Shown here: piece by piece, positions 8,592-17,755 of the stretch | How positions within the stretch are numbered: position 1 is the first letter of the stretch | Layout of the letters: the number at the start of each line of letters is the position of its first letter | Source: Neolewinella marina | Lineage (GTDB): Bacteria; Bacteroidota; Bacteroidia; Chitinophagales; Saprospiraceae | DNA: 64,000 nucleotides | Direction: 5' to 3' | Assembly (NCBI RefSeq): GCF_002631205.1 | Contig: NZ_PDLO01000007.1 | Span: forward strand, 162,272 to 226,271 | Made by a program: the position numbers and the translations under genes | Notes under the pieces: model-generated | Databases searched by the model: none | What the model was told of the DNA's origin: nothing | The model's input: only the letters and a program-made list of their open reading frames with translations

Positions 8592-9575
8592 TCATCCATT
8601 TTCCACGAAGGCCAGGGCGCGCTCGTCCATACCGTTCCAGTCCTTGCCCCGGAGGGAAAAGCCCACGTGGCCACCCCCGCGGGGTTGCTCCACCCGGATC
8701 AGGGGGTGGCCACGCGCCAGGTCCACCGGCGTACACGCCTCCGGTACGATGGGGTCGTTGAGGGCGTTGACGATGAGGACGGGGACGGCCGTTTCTCCCA
8801 CGTAGTTGCCCGAGGAGAGGTAGTCGTAGTAGGCATCCAGGTCGTCGTACCCCCCGATGACCGCCGAGAACGCCCGGTCAAAATCCCGCCATACGGCCAC
8901 CCGGTCGAGGGCGGAGAGGTCGACCAGACCGGGGAACTGGGCTTCCTTGGCGGCAATTTTCGCCGACAATGAGCGGAAAAATTTCTGCTTGTAGATCCAG
9001 TTGTCGGGGCGTTCCAGGCTGTCCACGCTGTGCTGGATAAAGCAGGGGGCCGAGAAGGCTACCCCGTGGGTCACCGCTTCCGGCACCTGCCGCCCCGCCG
9101 TGCCCAGGTACTTCAGGGTAAGGTTCCCTCCCATACTGTAGCCGATCAGTACGATGCGGTCATAGCGGCCGGTGGCCACGGCGTGGTCGACCACGGTTTC
9201 CAGGTCTTCGCTCTGTCCGTGGGAGTAGAGCTTGGGCGTCCGGTTCATTTCCCCGGAACAGCTGCGGCAGTTCCAGGCCAGGGCGTGCCAGCCGTGACGG
9301 GCGAAGTAGTGGGCCGCGCTGGCGATGTAGGCGCGGTGGCTGTCGCCCTCTAGTCCGTGGCTCAGGATGACGAGCTGGCGGCTGTCTCCGCGTTCGAGCC
9401 AGTCGAGGTCGAGGAAATCGCCGTCGGGAGTGTCGATCCGCTCGCGGCGGTAGGCGATATTAACCCGGGCGAAAAGGTGGGGAACAATGGTCTGGTAGTG
9501 GCCGGTGAAGCGTTGGAGCATAAACGGAAGGGCGTAAGCGCGCCGGTTTTCGGGGTATGGCGGAGCGGGTGCCAT
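8592..9575 (-). CDS. YheT/EMB8-family alpha/beta hydrolase
   Basis: A 327-residue cytoplasmic hydrolase without a signal peptide. The N terminus (GHYQTIVPHLFARVN, TPDGDFLDLDWL) is typical of the YheT/EMB8/ABHD1-3 family. The catalytic nucleophile sits in GYSMGGN, the acid in NALNDPIVP and the His in GGGHVGF. Family members act on lipids or short esters; the substrate here is not known. Start ATG 9575 gives the normal family length. It is read divergently from the membrane-protein gene at 9646. Confidence 0.85.
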   Translation of the reverse strand: MAPAPPYPENRRAYALPFMLQRFTGHYQTIVPHLFARVNIAYRRERIDTPDGDFLDLDWLERGDSRQLVILSHGLEGDSHRAYIASAAHYFARHGWHALAWNCRSCSGEMNRTPKLYSHGQSEDLETVVDHAVATGRYDRIVLIGYSMGGNLTLKYLGTAGRQVPEAVTHGVAFSAPCFIQHSVDSLERPDNWIYKQKFFRSLSAKIAAKEAQFPGLVDLSALDRVAVWRDFDRAFSAVIGGYDDLDAYYDYLSSGNYVGETAVPVLIVNALNDPIVPEACTPVDLARGHPLIRVEQPRGGGHVGFSLRGKDWNGMDERALAFVENG

Positions 9576-9596
9576 GAAAACCAAAGGACAGCCGGG

Positions 9597-9604
9597 TAGT
9601 TTGG
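9597..9604 (+). promoter_or_regulatory. Probable -7 box TAGTTTGG
   Basis: TAGTTTGG lies 41 bases before the ATG at 9646 in the divergent gap with the YheT-type hydrolase. It fits the TAnnTTTG consensus. No clear -33 TTG is seen at the expected distance, so the call is tentative. Confidence 0.35.
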
Positions 9605-9645
9605 TTTGGGGGGCATTCCACCCCTTCTTTCCCAGCTCCCGTCGT

Positions 9646-10257
9646 ATGAAGTACCCCCTCCTCCTGCTGTTCGCCCTGTTCCTGGGCACCCGCGCTCCGG
9701 CGCAATCCCTTCCTGCCTCGCCCTTCCCCGACGAATACCGTACGGCGGAAGCCCTGGAAACGGCCCGCCTGCGTCACCAGCAGACGGCCATGCTCGTCCT
9801 TGGTGGATGGGCCCTGGGCAATATCGGACTCGGACTGGCGCTGAGGTCCCGGCGAACGGGGGAGGACCGCCGCTTTCACGAAATGAATGCCCTGTGGAAT
9901 ACCGTCAACCTGGGCATTGCCGGACTGGGCTACCTATCCGTGGCCCGCACCGATCCCACTGCCCTGGGCGCCTTTGCCAGCCTGCTCGAAAACCAGGGCC
10001 TCCAGAAGATACTACTGTTCAATGCGGGGCTGGACGTGGGGTACCTGGCAGGGGGCTTTTATCTGCTGGAGCGGGCGCGCCGCCCGGATGTCGATCGCGA
10101 CCGGCTGCGTGGCTACGGGCGCAGCATCATTTTACAGGGTGGCTTTTTGCTGGCTTTCGACCTGGTCAACTATTTCCTCGCGGCCGGCCGCAATCCGGAC
10201 TACGCGCCGCTGCTGGGGGTGACGTCGGAAGGGGTAGGGCTCACCCTGGGGTTCTGA
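9646..10257 (+). CDS. Conserved Bacteroidota membrane protein (DUF6992-like)
   Basis: A 203-residue protein. A signal peptide (KYPLLLLFALFLGTRAPAQS) is followed by four hydrophobic segments: MLVLGGWALGNIGLGLAL, LWNTVNLGIAGLGYLSV, ILLFNAGLDVGYLAGGFYLL and SIILQGGFLLAFDLVNYFLA. Short charged loops (RRTGEDRRFHEMN, ERARRPDVDRDR) separate them. The repeated GxxNIGLG/NLGIAG pattern recalls DUF6992, a family without known function; I hold that name loosely. ATG 9646 is chosen because it opens the signal sequence. A strong hairpin follows the stop. Confidence 0.6.
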   Translation: MKYPLLLLFALFLGTRAPAQSLPASPFPDEYRTAEALETARLRHQQTAMLVLGGWALGNIGLGLALRSRRTGEDRRFHEMNALWNTVNLGIAGLGYLSVARTDPTALGAFASLLENQGLQKILLFNAGLDVGYLAGGFYLLERARRPDVDRDRLRGYGRSIILQGGFLLAFDLVNYFLAAGRNPDYAPLLGVTSEGVGLTLGF

Positions 10258-10264
10258 AAAAAAA

Positions 10265-10298
10265 AGCGCCCCGCGCCGGAAATCCGGGGCGGGGCGCT
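10265..10298. terminator. Bidirectional intrinsic terminator
   Basis: Ten-base perfect arms AGCGCCCCGC (10265-10274) and GCGGGGCGCT (10289-10298), with an inner CCGG/CCGG stem. An A run on the left (10258-10265) serves as a T run for the minus strand. It separates the convergent genes ending at 10257 and 10327. Confidence 0.8.
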
Positions 10299-10326
10299 GA
10301 AAATAACAGTAGGTTGTTCTGGTCGA

Positions 10327-11385
10327 CTAGCGATTTGTCGAACCGAAGGACTTGGCGTCCTTATTCTGGCTAACCAAATCGTTCAGCACTTTCTCGGCGG
10401 CGTCGAAGAAGGTGTAGACGTGCTCCTTCTGATCGGTAAGCAGCTGGTCGGGATTAATGGCTTCCGCGGCCTGCTTGAGTTTATCGAGCTGGGACTGGGG
10501 GGTAGAGAAGCGGTCCTGGGTGGCTATTTCGCTCAGCAAGCTGGCGGTGTGCTTGAAGGCATCAGCCGCGTAGTCGGCGTGTTCGTCACTGTGGCGGTCG
10601 GTCTGCATGGCTTTTGCCTTTTCCAGGATCAGCCCTTTCGTTGCGGTGAAGTTTCCAATGGAAATGGCTTCGGCGTTCTTCATGGCTTCTACGGCGTTGA
10701 GGAGCTTGTTCAGCCCTTCGCCGATGAATTCGTGGTTGAGATCGACCTTGCCGTCGATGTTCATGGTGGCCCAGCGGTTAAAGTCGTCGAGTTCCCGTTG
10801 GTAGCTCACGTAACCGGGCTCCAGTACTACCAGGGTAGGAATGGAACGGAGCAGGCGCATCCGGTCGACCCGGTCCTTGAAGGCGGCGTCGAGGGCAAAG
10901 AACTTCAGCGCTTTTTTAGCGCCGATTTCGTCGTCCAGCCGGTCAAAGTAGTCCTTCTTCAGCTCCATTTCGGCGATGTCGAGTTCCCAGTAGTCTTCAA
11001 TGAACTCACCCGTTTCACCGAGTTCGTCCTTTGGAGTATCGTCTTCGGACATTTCTTCCCGGTACTGGTTGATCAGGTTGCGGCGGCGGGCGGTGATGGC
11101 CTCCTTATCGCGCTGGTAGTCGTCGAATATCGGGTCGAACTCATTGATTTCGTCTTCGGACAACTCCATGGCCTCGATGGCGGTCTTACGGAAATCGACC
11201 ATCAGGCGGGTGTTCACCATGCGTTCAAAGTCGCTGTTGTCGAGCTTGGGCTGGTCGATGTCGGCCTGCATGCCGGGTTTGGCCATCTTGTCCTGGGAGC
11301 GATCAATGCGCTGGTTGATCTCCTCCTGGGCGGCCAGGGGTAAACTGAGTGCGAGGGTAAGTAAGGCTAAAAGGAAGTTTTTCAT
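10327..11385 (-). CDS. Secreted, helix-rich hypothetical protein
   Basis: A 352-residue protein with a signal peptide (KNFLLALLTLALSLPLAAQ). The mature part is almost entirely charged helices. Residues ~55-190 contain a block like Spy/CpxP-type or ECF-sensor-like helical proteins (MELSEDEINEFDPIFDDY, RRNLINQYREEM, DIAEMELKKDYFDRLD). The second half has further amphipathic helices and no motif that I recognise. It probably sits in the periplasm. ATG 11385 is chosen at the signal peptide. I cannot assign a function. Confidence 0.6.
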   Translation of the reverse strand: MKNFLLALLTLALSLPLAAQEEINQRIDRSQDKMAKPGMQADIDQPKLDNSDFERMVNTRLMVDFRKTAIEAMELSEDEINEFDPIFDDYQRDKEAITARRRNLINQYREEMSEDDTPKDELGETGEFIEDYWELDIAEMELKKDYFDRLDDEIGAKKALKFFALDAAFKDRVDRMRLLRSIPTLVVLEPGYVSYQRELDDFNRWATMNIDGKVDLNHEFIGEGLNKLLNAVEAMKNAEAISIGNFTATKGLILEKAKAMQTDRHSDEHADYAADAFKHTASLLSEIATQDRFSTPQSQLDKLKQAAEAINPDQLLTDQKEHVYTFFDAAEKVLNDLVSQNKDAKSFGSTNR

Positions 11386-11533
11386 AAATGTAGGGGTTAT
11401 GTTATTCAATAAACTGTGGATCAGCTGATTAATTCGCTTGATCTGCTATATAACGGGAAGCCCCCGGGGGGATGTTCGGCAAAGGTCCGGGTATCGGGCC
11501 CGGGGGGAATTCGTCGGCCGTTCCCTACCGTCG

Positions 11534-11541
11534 TATCTTGG
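11534..11541 (+). promoter_or_regulatory. Probable -7 box TATCTTGG of the histidine kinase gene
   Basis: TATCTTGG within GTATCTTGGCC, identical over 11 bases to the string ahead of the gene at 4000. It lies 58 bases before the GTG start at 11600. This supports the later start over the ATG-less upstream extension. Confidence 0.5.
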
Positions 11542-11599
11542 CCATAACTTGTCTCCGCTGAATCTCGTTACCTTAAGAAATCCACCCGCGGCCCATTCC

Positions 11600-14500
11600 G
11601 TGAAAGCTTTCTGTACCCTCCTGTTGCTGTTCCTGGTTGCCACCCTGGGTGGACAGGCCATGCGCATTGAGTACTTCACGGTGACGGATGGCCTAAGCAC
11701 CCGCGACATCAACGACCTCCACATCGGAGACGACGGCTACCTCTGGGTGGCCACCATGGACGGGCTGAACCGCTTTGACGGTCACGGCTTCGTGTCCTTC
11801 GGGCAGGGCCTTGGCAACGAGCCCGGATTGAGCCGGGGCGCCATTGAGAGCGTTCGGGCCGACAACGATGGCCATCTCATCATCACTTTCAATGAGTTCT
11901 ACGGTTACTTCGACCGCTTCGATCCGCGGGATTTCTCCGTCGAGCAGGTGCGCATGGTGCCCAGTACCGGGGTGGTGGGGTATCCGCGCACGATTGAGAC
12001 GGACCAGTTCGGGCGCACCTTCGTGGTGACCATCGGGCAGGCGGGGACCATCATCTACGAATACACCAACAAGGGATTCGAGGCCATCTATCAGCAGCCC
12101 GACGACGGGTGGCTCACCTTTGCCCCGCGGATCGAGCTGCTGCCCCTCACCAATGGACAGTTCCTGCTCTACGATGAGGAGCACGGCTTTCGCCACCTGT
12201 CGGCCAACGGGGAACTGCTGGGTACCTTCTTTCCCCCCCAGACCGCCCAGCGGCGGCTCTACACCATGGCCGAGGGCCCGGACGGCTATGTCTACCTCAG
12301 TTTCCGCGACGGCTATCCGCTGTACCGCTGGTTGCCCGAAGGGGACGAGGGGCCCGAGCCCGTTCCCGACCTGGACTCCGGGCTCCACTACACCCGCATC
12401 TTCCGCGACGAACTGGGGCAACTGCTGTTGCTCGGCACGGAGGACATCCTCGGAAAACAGTACCCCGATGAGTATTACCTCATCGATACCGCGGGCCACT
12501 TTCAGTTCTTCGAGCGGGAGTTGCCCACCAACCGACTGGTGACCAGTATCGCCGCGGTGAACTTCAACGAGACGGCCTACCTCGGCCTCCGGGAAGGCCT
12601 CGGGGTCATGGAGCGGTACGTCAAGTCGATCGGGAACTACCTGAACGAGGATTCGGGGGAATTGTACCGGAGCCCCGTCCAGGGCATCGCCGAGGATTCC
12701 GCCGGTACGGTCTACATTGCCGACGCGAGCGGCGCGATCTATACCATGGCCCGGGGGAGCCGGGAGCTGGAGCAACTTCCGCTGGTAGACACCGCCGGCG
12801 CGCCCGTGCTGGTGAGGGAAATCCGCCAGCTTATCTACGACCGTATCCGGAACGCCATCTGGGGCGTGGCCCAGCCGTCCGGACTCAGCAAGGGGGGGCT
12901 GCTCCTGCGCTATAATGTCGCTACGGGCATCACCGAAACCTACGCCTCCACCTACCCCCTGATTTGCCTGGCCATGGCACCCCAGGGAACCATTTACCTC
13001 GGCGCCACCGATCCCCGCAAGGTGGGGCTGCTGCTGCAGTACGACGAGCGTACGGGCGGATTTGCCGAGCTGGTCGACTACGAAGGCAACCAGGTGAGGA
13101 TCCGCGGCCTGCGCATCAACTATCTGGTACACTCCCGGAGCGGACAACTCCTCCTCGGCACCCGGCAGCGGGGCCTGATCGGTTACGACCCGGCTACGGG
13201 ACGTTCTCATGTCTACAGCAAGTCGGACACCTCCCGCCAGGCCATCGAGATGAATGCCCTGACCATCAACTGCATCTACGAGGACATCGGCGGCAAGTGG
13301 TGGCTGGGTACCGACGCCGGCCTGCGCATCATCGACCCCCACAGCGGTACCGAGCGCAGCTACGGCCGGCAGGACGGGCTGAGCAGCAATACGGTGGTGG
13401 GCATCGTGCCGGACTCCACCGGGGGCTACTGGCTTTCTACCCACAACGGCCTTGTCCACCTGCCCGATGACCTCGACAACGGAACCTTCCGTCGGTACTA
13501 CATGGAAGATGGCCTGGCGTCCGACAATTTTAACCGCTACTCTTTCCTGCGCGACCGCAGCGGCCGCTACTTCTTTGGCGGGGACAACGGGCTTTCCGTA
13601 TTTCGCGACGACGACCTGAGCGTAGAGTCCGCCGGTTCCGACGTGATGATCACCGAAGTCGTCATCTACGGGCGGGGAGAAACCCGGACGCTGAGCCGCA
13701 ACCTGGACCAACTCACGGACATCGAGATAGGGGCCAGTGAAAAAAGCATTGCCGTCTCCTTCGCCCTGCCCGTCGGACAGCGGCCCAGCCTGACCCAGCT
13801 GCGCGTCAAGCTTGACGGCTTTAACGAAAGCTGGCGCGAACTGCGCAACGAGCGTACCGTCCGCTACAACAACCTCCCCTCCGGCAGGTACCAGTTGCTC
13901 GTGCAGGCCGCCGGCGCCAACGGGAACTACGGCGACCAGGTACTCACCCTCAACATCCGGGTGCGACAGTACCTCATCGAGCGGACGTGGTTCCAGTTCC
14001 TCATCGCTACCGTCATCGTGGGCCTCTTCTTCTTCATTCTCCAGGCCAAGCTGCGGGAACGGCTGAGGAATGAGCAGTTGCGTACCCAGCTGAGCAGCGA
14101 CATCCACGACGAGGTGAGCGGACTGCTGGCCGGCATCACCCTCCAGGCGGAACTGCTGCAGCACCGCACCGACGACGAGAAATTGCGTACCCGCCTCCAA
14201 ACCGTCGGGGAGGCTGGCCGCAACGCCATGTCAAAGATGAGCGACGTCATCTGGAGCATCGACAGCCGGCGCGACAACATCGGCAACCTCCTGCAGCGTA
14301 TGCAGGAACACGCGGATGAAGTGCTACTGCCACTCGACATCCGTTACGACTTCAGCGCCAAGGGCTTCAACATCGAGAGGGAACTTGCGGGTAACGTTCG
14401 CCAGGATCTGTATTTCATCTATAAGGAAGCCATCAACAACATCGCCCGCCACAGCAACGCAACCTACGTGGAGATCGAGCTGGAGCAATATGCCCAGACC

Positions 14501-14698
14501 TTCGAGATGTTTATCCGGGACAACGGGGAGGGCAAGAAGAGCGAGGAGTACCCGGTCTATTCCAGCACCCGCTTTACGCCCAAGAAGGGGCAGGGAAAGG
14601 ACAACATGCGCATGCGCGCCCAGCGGTTGCGGGCGGAACTGACCATTGACGATCGTGCCGGCTACACCCTGATCCTCCGGATGCGCCGCCTGTCCTGA
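11600..14698 (+). CDS. Propeller-type (Reg_prop/Y_Y_Y) sensor histidine kinase
   Basis: A 1032-residue one-protein sensor. A signal peptide (KAFCTLLLLFLVATLGGQA) is followed by about 700 residues of two-component-regulator propeller repeats (GLSTRDINDLHIGDDGYLWV, YEDIGGKWWLGTDAGL, IVPDSTGGYWLSTHNGL). A Y_Y_Y domain comes next (KLDGFNESW...PSGRYQLLVQA), then one membrane helix (~797-817). The cytoplasmic kinase is of the HisKA_3 (LytS/NarX-like) type, with phospho-acceptor His836 in DIHDEVSG. The HATPase domain is at ~925-1030 (NNIARHSNA, IRDNGEG, GQGKDNMRMRAQ). No DNA-binding response regulator lies beside it. GTG 11600 is chosen because the signal peptide starts there and a -7 box precedes it. 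Confidence 0.88.
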   Translation: MKAFCTLLLLFLVATLGGQAMRIEYFTVTDGLSTRDINDLHIGDDGYLWVATMDGLNRFDGHGFVSFGQGLGNEPGLSRGAIESVRADNDGHLIITFNEFYGYFDRFDPRDFSVEQVRMVPSTGVVGYPRTIETDQFGRTFVVTIGQAGTIIYEYTNKGFEAIYQQPDDGWLTFAPRIELLPLTNGQFLLYDEEHGFRHLSANGELLGTFFPPQTAQRRLYTMAEGPDGYVYLSFRDGYPLYRWLPEGDEGPEPVPDLDSGLHYTRIFRDELGQLLLLGTEDILGKQYPDEYYLIDTAGHFQFFERELPTNRLVTSIAAVNFNETAYLGLREGLGVMERYVKSIGNYLNEDSGELYRSPVQGIAEDSAGTVYIADASGAIYTMARGSRELEQLPLVDTAGAPVLVREIRQLIYDRIRNAIWGVAQPSGLSKGGLLLRYNVATGITETYASTYPLICLAMAPQGTIYLGATDPRKVGLLLQYDERTGGFAELVDYEGNQVRIRGLRINYLVHSRSGQLLLGTRQRGLIGYDPATGRSHVYSKSDTSRQAIEMNALTINCIYEDIGGKWWLGTDAGLRIIDPHSGTERSYGRQDGLSSNTVVGIVPDSTGGYWLSTHNGLVHLPDDLDNGTFRRYYMEDGLASDNFNRYSFLRDRSGRYFFGGDNGLSVFRDDDLSVESAGSDVMITEVVIYGRGETRTLSRNLDQLTDIEIGASEKSIAVSFALPVGQRPSLTQLRVKLDGFNESWRELRNERTVRYNNLPSGRYQLLVQAAGANGNYGDQVLTLNIRVRQYLIERTWFQFLIATVIVGLFFFILQAKLRERLRNEQLRTQLSSDIHDEVSGLLAGITLQAELLQHRTDDEKLRTRLQTVGEAGRNAMSKMSDVIWSIDSRRDNIGNLLQRMQEHADEVLLPLDIRYDFSAKGFNIERELAGNVRQDLYFIYKEAINNIARHSNATYVEIELEQYAQTFEMFIRDNGEGKKSEEYPVYSSTRFTPKKGQGKDNMRMRAQRLRAELTIDDRAGYTLILRMRRLS

Positions 14699-14700
14699 GA

Positions 14701-15753
14701 CTAGAGGCCGGGCATCCAGGCCAGGCTCGTAGGACTGGGTACCTTGCGGATAACGTGGTTGAGGCGCAGTCCGCCCCCCGCGCCAACGCGGAATACCCCG
14801 ATGCTGTGGTCCTGGAGGTTGGCCGCAAGTAACCACTGGTCGTCTGGGCTGAGTAGGATATCCCGTGGCCGGAGTCCCCCGCTCGGCAGGGTGTCCCTCA
14901 GGGTCAGCAGCGGCTTGGCCGCCTCCAGCCGCAGGGCGGAGATCACGCTGTACTTGCGTTCGCTGACGTACACGTTCCGGCCGCCCCGATCCAGCCGGAT
15001 GGCCGCCCCGCTGGTGCCTTCCACCACCCGTTCGGGAAGGGTAGGGACGTTGAGGGCCACCCGGGGGGCACCTTCCCTCAGATCCACCAGGGCCAGGCGG
15101 CCGCGGTACTCGAAATTCACCAGCAGGTATTCACCCGAGGGGTGCAGCACCAGGTGACGGGGGCCCGATCCCTCAGGAAAATGAATCGTCCAGTCGCGGC
15201 GCTCCGTAAGTAGTCCATCCGGGCTCCGGTCGAAGATGCGCAGGCGGTCGGATCCCAGATCGCAGAGGTAGACCCGGGAGCGGGCGGCGTCGTAGACCGA
15301 GCAGTGGGCGTGGGGGTCGGCCTCCCCCGCGGAAAGCGTGATGCGTTGGCGCACTTCCCCGATCCGACCGTCGTCTTCGAGGCTGACCACGTGCACCGTA
15401 CCGCTGGCGTAACAGCTTACGATGAGGCTGCGCTCGGCCAGCGCCACGTGGCAGGGGGCATCACCTTCCAGGCTTACGTTGCTGGTGGGCTCGAACACTA
15501 CCTTGTTTCCCTTACCGCGCTGCAGCCGGAAAGCGGTGACCCCGGCCCCGTCCTGCCGGCTGCATTCGCGTACGCCATACACCATCCGCCGCGCGGGATC
15601 GGTACAGGTGTAGCTTGGATTCGTGGTCTTGCCGTGGCCCCGGTATTCCAGGCGACCGTCCTTGGGGGAGAAGTCATAGGCCGAAATGCCACTGGCCTTT
15701 CCCGGGGCATCGTCAGACATGGTAGCGGTGTAACCGCCTACAATCAATAGCAT
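14701..15753 (-). CDS. Lactonase-family seven-bladed beta-propeller protein
   Basis: A 350-residue protein of the 6-phosphogluconolactonase (YbhE-like) propeller family. Typical blade sequences are GYTATMSDDAPGKASGISAYDF at the N terminus (broken here as GYTATMSDD), PCHVALAE, DPHAHCSVYD, GSGPRHLVLHPSGEYLLV, RPRDILLSPDDQWLLAANL and the final SPTSLAWMPG. The usual family length is 330-390. The family hydrolyses 6-phosphogluconolactone, but many members act on other lactones, and there is no pentose-phosphate gene nearby. No signal peptide, so cytoplasmic. The gene stops 2 bases from the convergent kinase gene. Confidence 0.82.
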   Translation of the reverse strand: MLLIVGGYTATMSDDAPGKASGISAYDFSPKDGRLEYRGHGKTTNPSYTCTDPARRMVYGVRECSRQDGAGVTAFRLQRGKGNKVVFEPTSNVSLEGDAPCHVALAERSLIVSCYASGTVHVVSLEDDGRIGEVRQRITLSAGEADPHAHCSVYDAARSRVYLCDLGSDRLRIFDRSPDGLLTERRDWTIHFPEGSGPRHLVLHPSGEYLLVNFEYRGRLALVDLREGAPRVALNVPTLPERVVEGTSGAAIRLDRGGRNVYVSERKYSVISALRLEAAKPLLTLRDTLPSGGLRPRDILLSPDDQWLLAANLQDHSIGVFRVGAGGGLRLNHVIRKVPSPTSLAWMPGL

Positions 15754-15777
15754 ACTTGATGGTTTCGGTAGGGTGGG

Positions 15778-17259
15778 CTACCGGAAGTCGATATCCTCGC
15801 CTCCAAACATATCGGCCAGGATGTCCCGGAAGTTCAGGCTGTTGTGGAGGGCCTCCTTATTAAGGACTTCCATTTCGGCCAGGCCCTGGAGTACCAGTTC
15901 CATGTAAAGGTAGGTTTCGGCGTCGGAGAGTTTGCGGTCGAGGTGACCGGTGACGAACTTCCGCAGTCCGGCTACCTGGTCGAGGGCCGCCTGGTATTCC
16001 TGGTTGCTGCCGTCGTTGAGCAATTCCACCACGTTGCCGCCGCTGAAGTAGGCCCGGATAATGCCGTAGGGGTCGCTGTCCCCGCGGCCATCGGCGGCCA
16101 CGTCGGAAGGATCGGGGAAGTGGGCGAGGAAAGAGGTCTTGATGGACTGTCCCAGCAGCTTCATGGCGACGCCGTAGGCGCCTTCCTGCTCTCCTTCGTA
16201 AACAAGCTCCACCTTGCCGGTGATGGCGGGCACCACGCCCCAGAAGTCGGTAATGCGGGCCACGGTATGCGCATCCCCGCTGAGCAGCGCCCGGCGCTCG
16301 GCGGTGGACACGAGATTTTCCAGGGCGGTGATGCTGAGGCGGGCGGATACGCCGGATTTTTCGTCGATGTATTCGCTGTCGCGGGCGGCAAAAGACAGTT
16401 GCTCGAGCATCACGTTCAGCAACTCCGGTACCTCCACCCGTTCGCGCTGTTCATCGGCCAGGGTAGCTTCCTGGGCCGTGATGCTGCGGGCGATCTCCAC
16501 CGTTTTGGGGTAGTGGGTGAGGATCTGGCTTTCGATGCGATCCTTCAGGGGGGTAATGATGCTGCCCCGGTTGGTGTAGTCTTCGGGGTTGGCGGTGAAG
16601 AGGAACTGGATATCCAGCGGCAACCGCAGTTTGAAGCCCCGGATCTGGATGTCGCCCTCCTGCAGGATATTGAACAGGGAGACTTGAATGCGCGCCTGCA
16701 GGTCGGGGAGTTCGTTGATCACGAAAATGCCCCGGTGGGCGCGGGGCACCAGTCCGTAGTGGATCACCCGCTCGTCGGCGTAGGTGAGCCGCAGGGTGGC
16801 CGCCTTGATGGGGTCCACGTCGCCGATCAGGTCGGCCACGGAGACGTCCGGCGTGGCCAGCTTCTCAACGTAGCGGTCGCTGCGGTGCCACCAGTCGATG
16901 GGGGTTTCGTCGCCCTTTTCCCGGATGAGGTCGGAGGCAAAGCGGCTGATCGGCGCCAGGGGGTCGTCGTTCAACTCACTGCCGGCCACCACGGGTACGT
17001 ATTCGTCCAGCAGGTTCACCAGCAGGCGGGCGATGCGCGTCTTGGCCTGCCCGCGCAGTCCCAGCAGCAGTACGCTGTGGCGACTCAGGATCGCCCGCTG
17101 CATGTCGGGGAGCACGGTGTCGTCGAAGCCGATAATGCCGGGGAATACTTCTTCTTTATTACGGAGGCGCTGTATAAGGTTATCGCGTAATTCTTGCTTT
17201 ACACTGCGGGGGGTGTAGCCGGACGCTTTCAGCTCACCGAGAGTTTTGGCCTGGGCCAT
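15778..17259 (-). CDS. Mg-chelatase/MoxR-type AAA+ ATPase
   Basis: A 493-residue AAA+ protein similar to the I subunit of magnesium chelatase. Walker A is GLRGQAKT (about residue 66). The Walker B position reads GIFVINELPDL, with Asn where Asp is normal but the Glu retained. FLFTANPEDYTNRG is sensor 1 and TPLKDRIESQI the arginine-finger region. A C-terminal extension of ~170 residues follows (TGKVELVYEGEQEG..., MELVLQGLAEME). Such ATPases usually remodel a VWA-domain partner; none is adjacent. ATG 17259 gives the usual N terminus (AQAKTLGELKASGY). Target unknown. Confidence 0.82.
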   Translation of the reverse strand: MAQAKTLGELKASGYTPRSVKQELRDNLIQRLRNKEEVFPGIIGFDDTVLPDMQRAILSRHSVLLLGLRGQAKTRIARLLVNLLDEYVPVVAGSELNDDPLAPISRFASDLIREKGDETPIDWWHRSDRYVEKLATPDVSVADLIGDVDPIKAATLRLTYADERVIHYGLVPRAHRGIFVINELPDLQARIQVSLFNILQEGDIQIRGFKLRLPLDIQFLFTANPEDYTNRGSIITPLKDRIESQILTHYPKTVEIARSITAQEATLADEQRERVEVPELLNVMLEQLSFAARDSEYIDEKSGVSARLSITALENLVSTAERRALLSGDAHTVARITDFWGVVPAITGKVELVYEGEQEGAYGVAMKLLGQSIKTSFLAHFPDPSDVAADGRGDSDPYGIIRAYFSGGNVVELLNDGSNQEYQAALDQVAGLRKFVTGHLDRKLSDAETYLYMELVLQGLAEMEVLNKEALHNSLNFRDILADMFGGEDIDFR

Positions 17260-17488
17260 AGATGCTTGGTTGTCGTGGGGAAAACTGTTAAACGGCTGGC
17301 GCAGGGATTGGTTGTGAAGCCGCCGGGGCCGCTGGCGAAGCGGGGGAAAGCCAGGCATTAAGCCATTCGACTATCGAAAATTTCCGCAGAAAAATCGGCC
17401 TTACGACTGAACAAAAAAATTATTGCCCATTCTGGAAAAAATGCGTATATTAGGTTGATTTTCAATCTGACTACTAAACTATCGCACT

Positions 17489-17599
17489 ATGGATATTTTC
17501 GCTTTAGCCCTGATCCTCATGCTGATCCTGGCTACCCTCTTCCTGATCGGTTACTCGATCTACCGCCTCGTATCCGGGTTCTCCAACCCCGTCCACTAA
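17489..17599 (+). CDS. 36-residue single-span membrane peptide
   Basis: A short frame beginning MDIFALALILMLILATLF and continuing LIGYSIYRLVSGFSNPVH before TAA. Residues 3-26 are one hydrophobic helix; the tail is short and positive. It stands alone between two minus-strand genes. Upstream is an AT-rich stretch with TTG (17423-17425) and TATATTAG (17446-17453) at promoter spacing, and a long hairpin follows at 17644. Promoter, ATG, stop and terminator in order suggest a real gene, but the family is unknown and this could still be chance. Confidence 0.55.
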   Translation: MDIFALALILMLILATLFLIGYSIYRLVSGFSNPVH

Positions 17600-17622
17600 A
17601 CACGATCTATCGCAGCATCTCT

Positions 17623-17692
17623 ACTAAACCGATTTAGTGTTATCAAACCGGGGATGGCCTTCGCTACCAGCGAATGGTCCATTCCCGGTTTG
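17623..17692. terminator. Hairpins between the membrane peptide and the adenosyltransferase gene
   Basis: A small perfect hairpin ACTAAA-CCGA-TTTAGT (17623-17638) precedes a long one. The long stem has arms CAAACCGGG (17644-17652) and CCCGGTTTG (17684-17692), continues GATGG/CCATT, and ends in TTCGCT-ACC-AGCGAA. There is no clean T run, so it could be a transcription end for both convergent genes or an mRNA 3' stabiliser. Confidence 0.5.
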
Positions 17693-17755
17693 TCATTTGG
17701 GCAAGGATTTTCACGGGTGGCCCAGACGGTGACCATCCTGCCGGTTCAGCCACTT

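Noticed and set aside
9676..9698. Fifth copy of the dispersed GC-rich repeat
   Set aside because: Similar to copy 1 over 23 bases, but it encodes the end of a signal peptide in the gene at 9646, so the likeness may come from codon choice.
11693..14200. 835-codon open frame on the minus strand
   Set aside because: Opposite the propeller kinase, which has clear domains throughout. The frame is a by-product of high GC content and has no family motif.
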